A stretch of 6,102 nucleotides of DNA from Rhodanobacteraceae bacterium (GTDB lineage: Bacteria; Pseudomonadota; Gammaproteobacteria; Xanthomonadales; SZUA-5). The translations under genes and the position numbers were made by a program. How positions within the stretch are numbered: position 1 is the first letter of the stretch; every line of letters starts with the position of its first letter. Shown piece by piece: positions 6,080 to 6,102 of the stretch. The notes under the pieces were generated by a model that did no database searches, was not told the DNA's origin, and worked only from the letters and a program-made list of their open reading frames with translations. The stretch covers positions 1 through 6,102 of the forward strand of contig QIMA01000545.1 in assembly GCA_003233535.1 (NCBI GenBank). Direction: 5' to 3'.

Positions 6080-6102
6080 AAGGAGCGGTGTAGTGGTTCA
6101 TA
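6080..6102 (+). promoter_or_regulatory. Shine-Dalgarno sequence and probable GTG start of the next gene, cut by the window edge
   Basis: AAGGAG (6080-6085) is a near-ideal ribosome binding site. A GTG at 6093 follows after 7 bases, and only three codons (Val/Met, Val, His) remain before the window ends. This is one of the strongest ribosome binding sites in the window, so a gene probably begins here, but nothing can be said about its product. Confidence 0.35.

Noticed and set aside
1..6102. A novel defence, mobile or biosynthetic system
   Set aside because: All long genes belong to known families of central metabolism or membrane proteolysis, with intact motifs, and the remaining gaps hold only short structures.

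Overview
The window reads as a stretch of ordinary proteobacterial chromosome, most likely gammaproteobacterial and perhaps near the Xanthomonadales. That placement is inference. It rests on a GC-rich base composition, a malate dehydrogenase of the 'GAAGQIGY...LLFRIASG' type, a PrpC resembling xanthomonad 2-methylcitrate synthases as I remember them, and the mix of genes. No marker gene settles the taxonomy. All recognisable genes lie on the + strand. I see no tRNA, rRNA, CRISPR array or complete transposon.

Layout: 1-170 is a left-edge stretch with a perfect TTGACA box but no convincing -10. 171-1367 encodes a class I PLP-dependent aminotransferase of the aspartate aminotransferase type. It is followed by a possible weak terminator (1373-1401) and a perfect 14-bp palindrome (1421-1434). 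1498-2484 encodes NAD-dependent malate dehydrogenase (mdh). Just after it, 2491-2658 holds a 55-codon remnant of a LOG-family (cytokinin-riboside-monophosphate phosphoribohydrolase-like) gene that has lost its middle and its C-terminal part. 2722-3600 is methylisocitrate lyase (prpB). A 222-bp gap with two hairpins separates it from 2-methylcitrate synthase (prpC, 3823-4968). 4969-5241 is non-coding, with a G-rich tract that fits a G-quadruplex pattern and a 13-bp inverted repeat built on a heptamer. 5242-5919 encodes a membrane-anchored zinc metallopeptidase of the YugP type. The right edge (5920-6102) has a doubtful 26-codon hydrophobic ORF, two short hairpins and a strong Shine-Dalgarno sequence that probably begins the next gene.

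How the genes fit together: three of the four central enzymes make or use oxaloacetate. The aminotransferase interconverts aspartate and oxaloacetate, Mdh interconverts malate and oxaloacetate, and PrpC condenses oxaloacetate with propionyl-CoA. PrpB then splits 2-methylisocitrate into pyruvate and succinate, so the block links propionate breakdown to the TCA cycle and aspartate. The middle steps (PrpD, or AcnD with PrpF) and a PrpR regulator are not in the window. Gaps of 222-273 bp and the eroded LOG gene suggest modest local decay rather than a tight operon. I found no convincing new biological system. The most informative oddities are the LOG remnant and the structured non-coding stretch after prpC.
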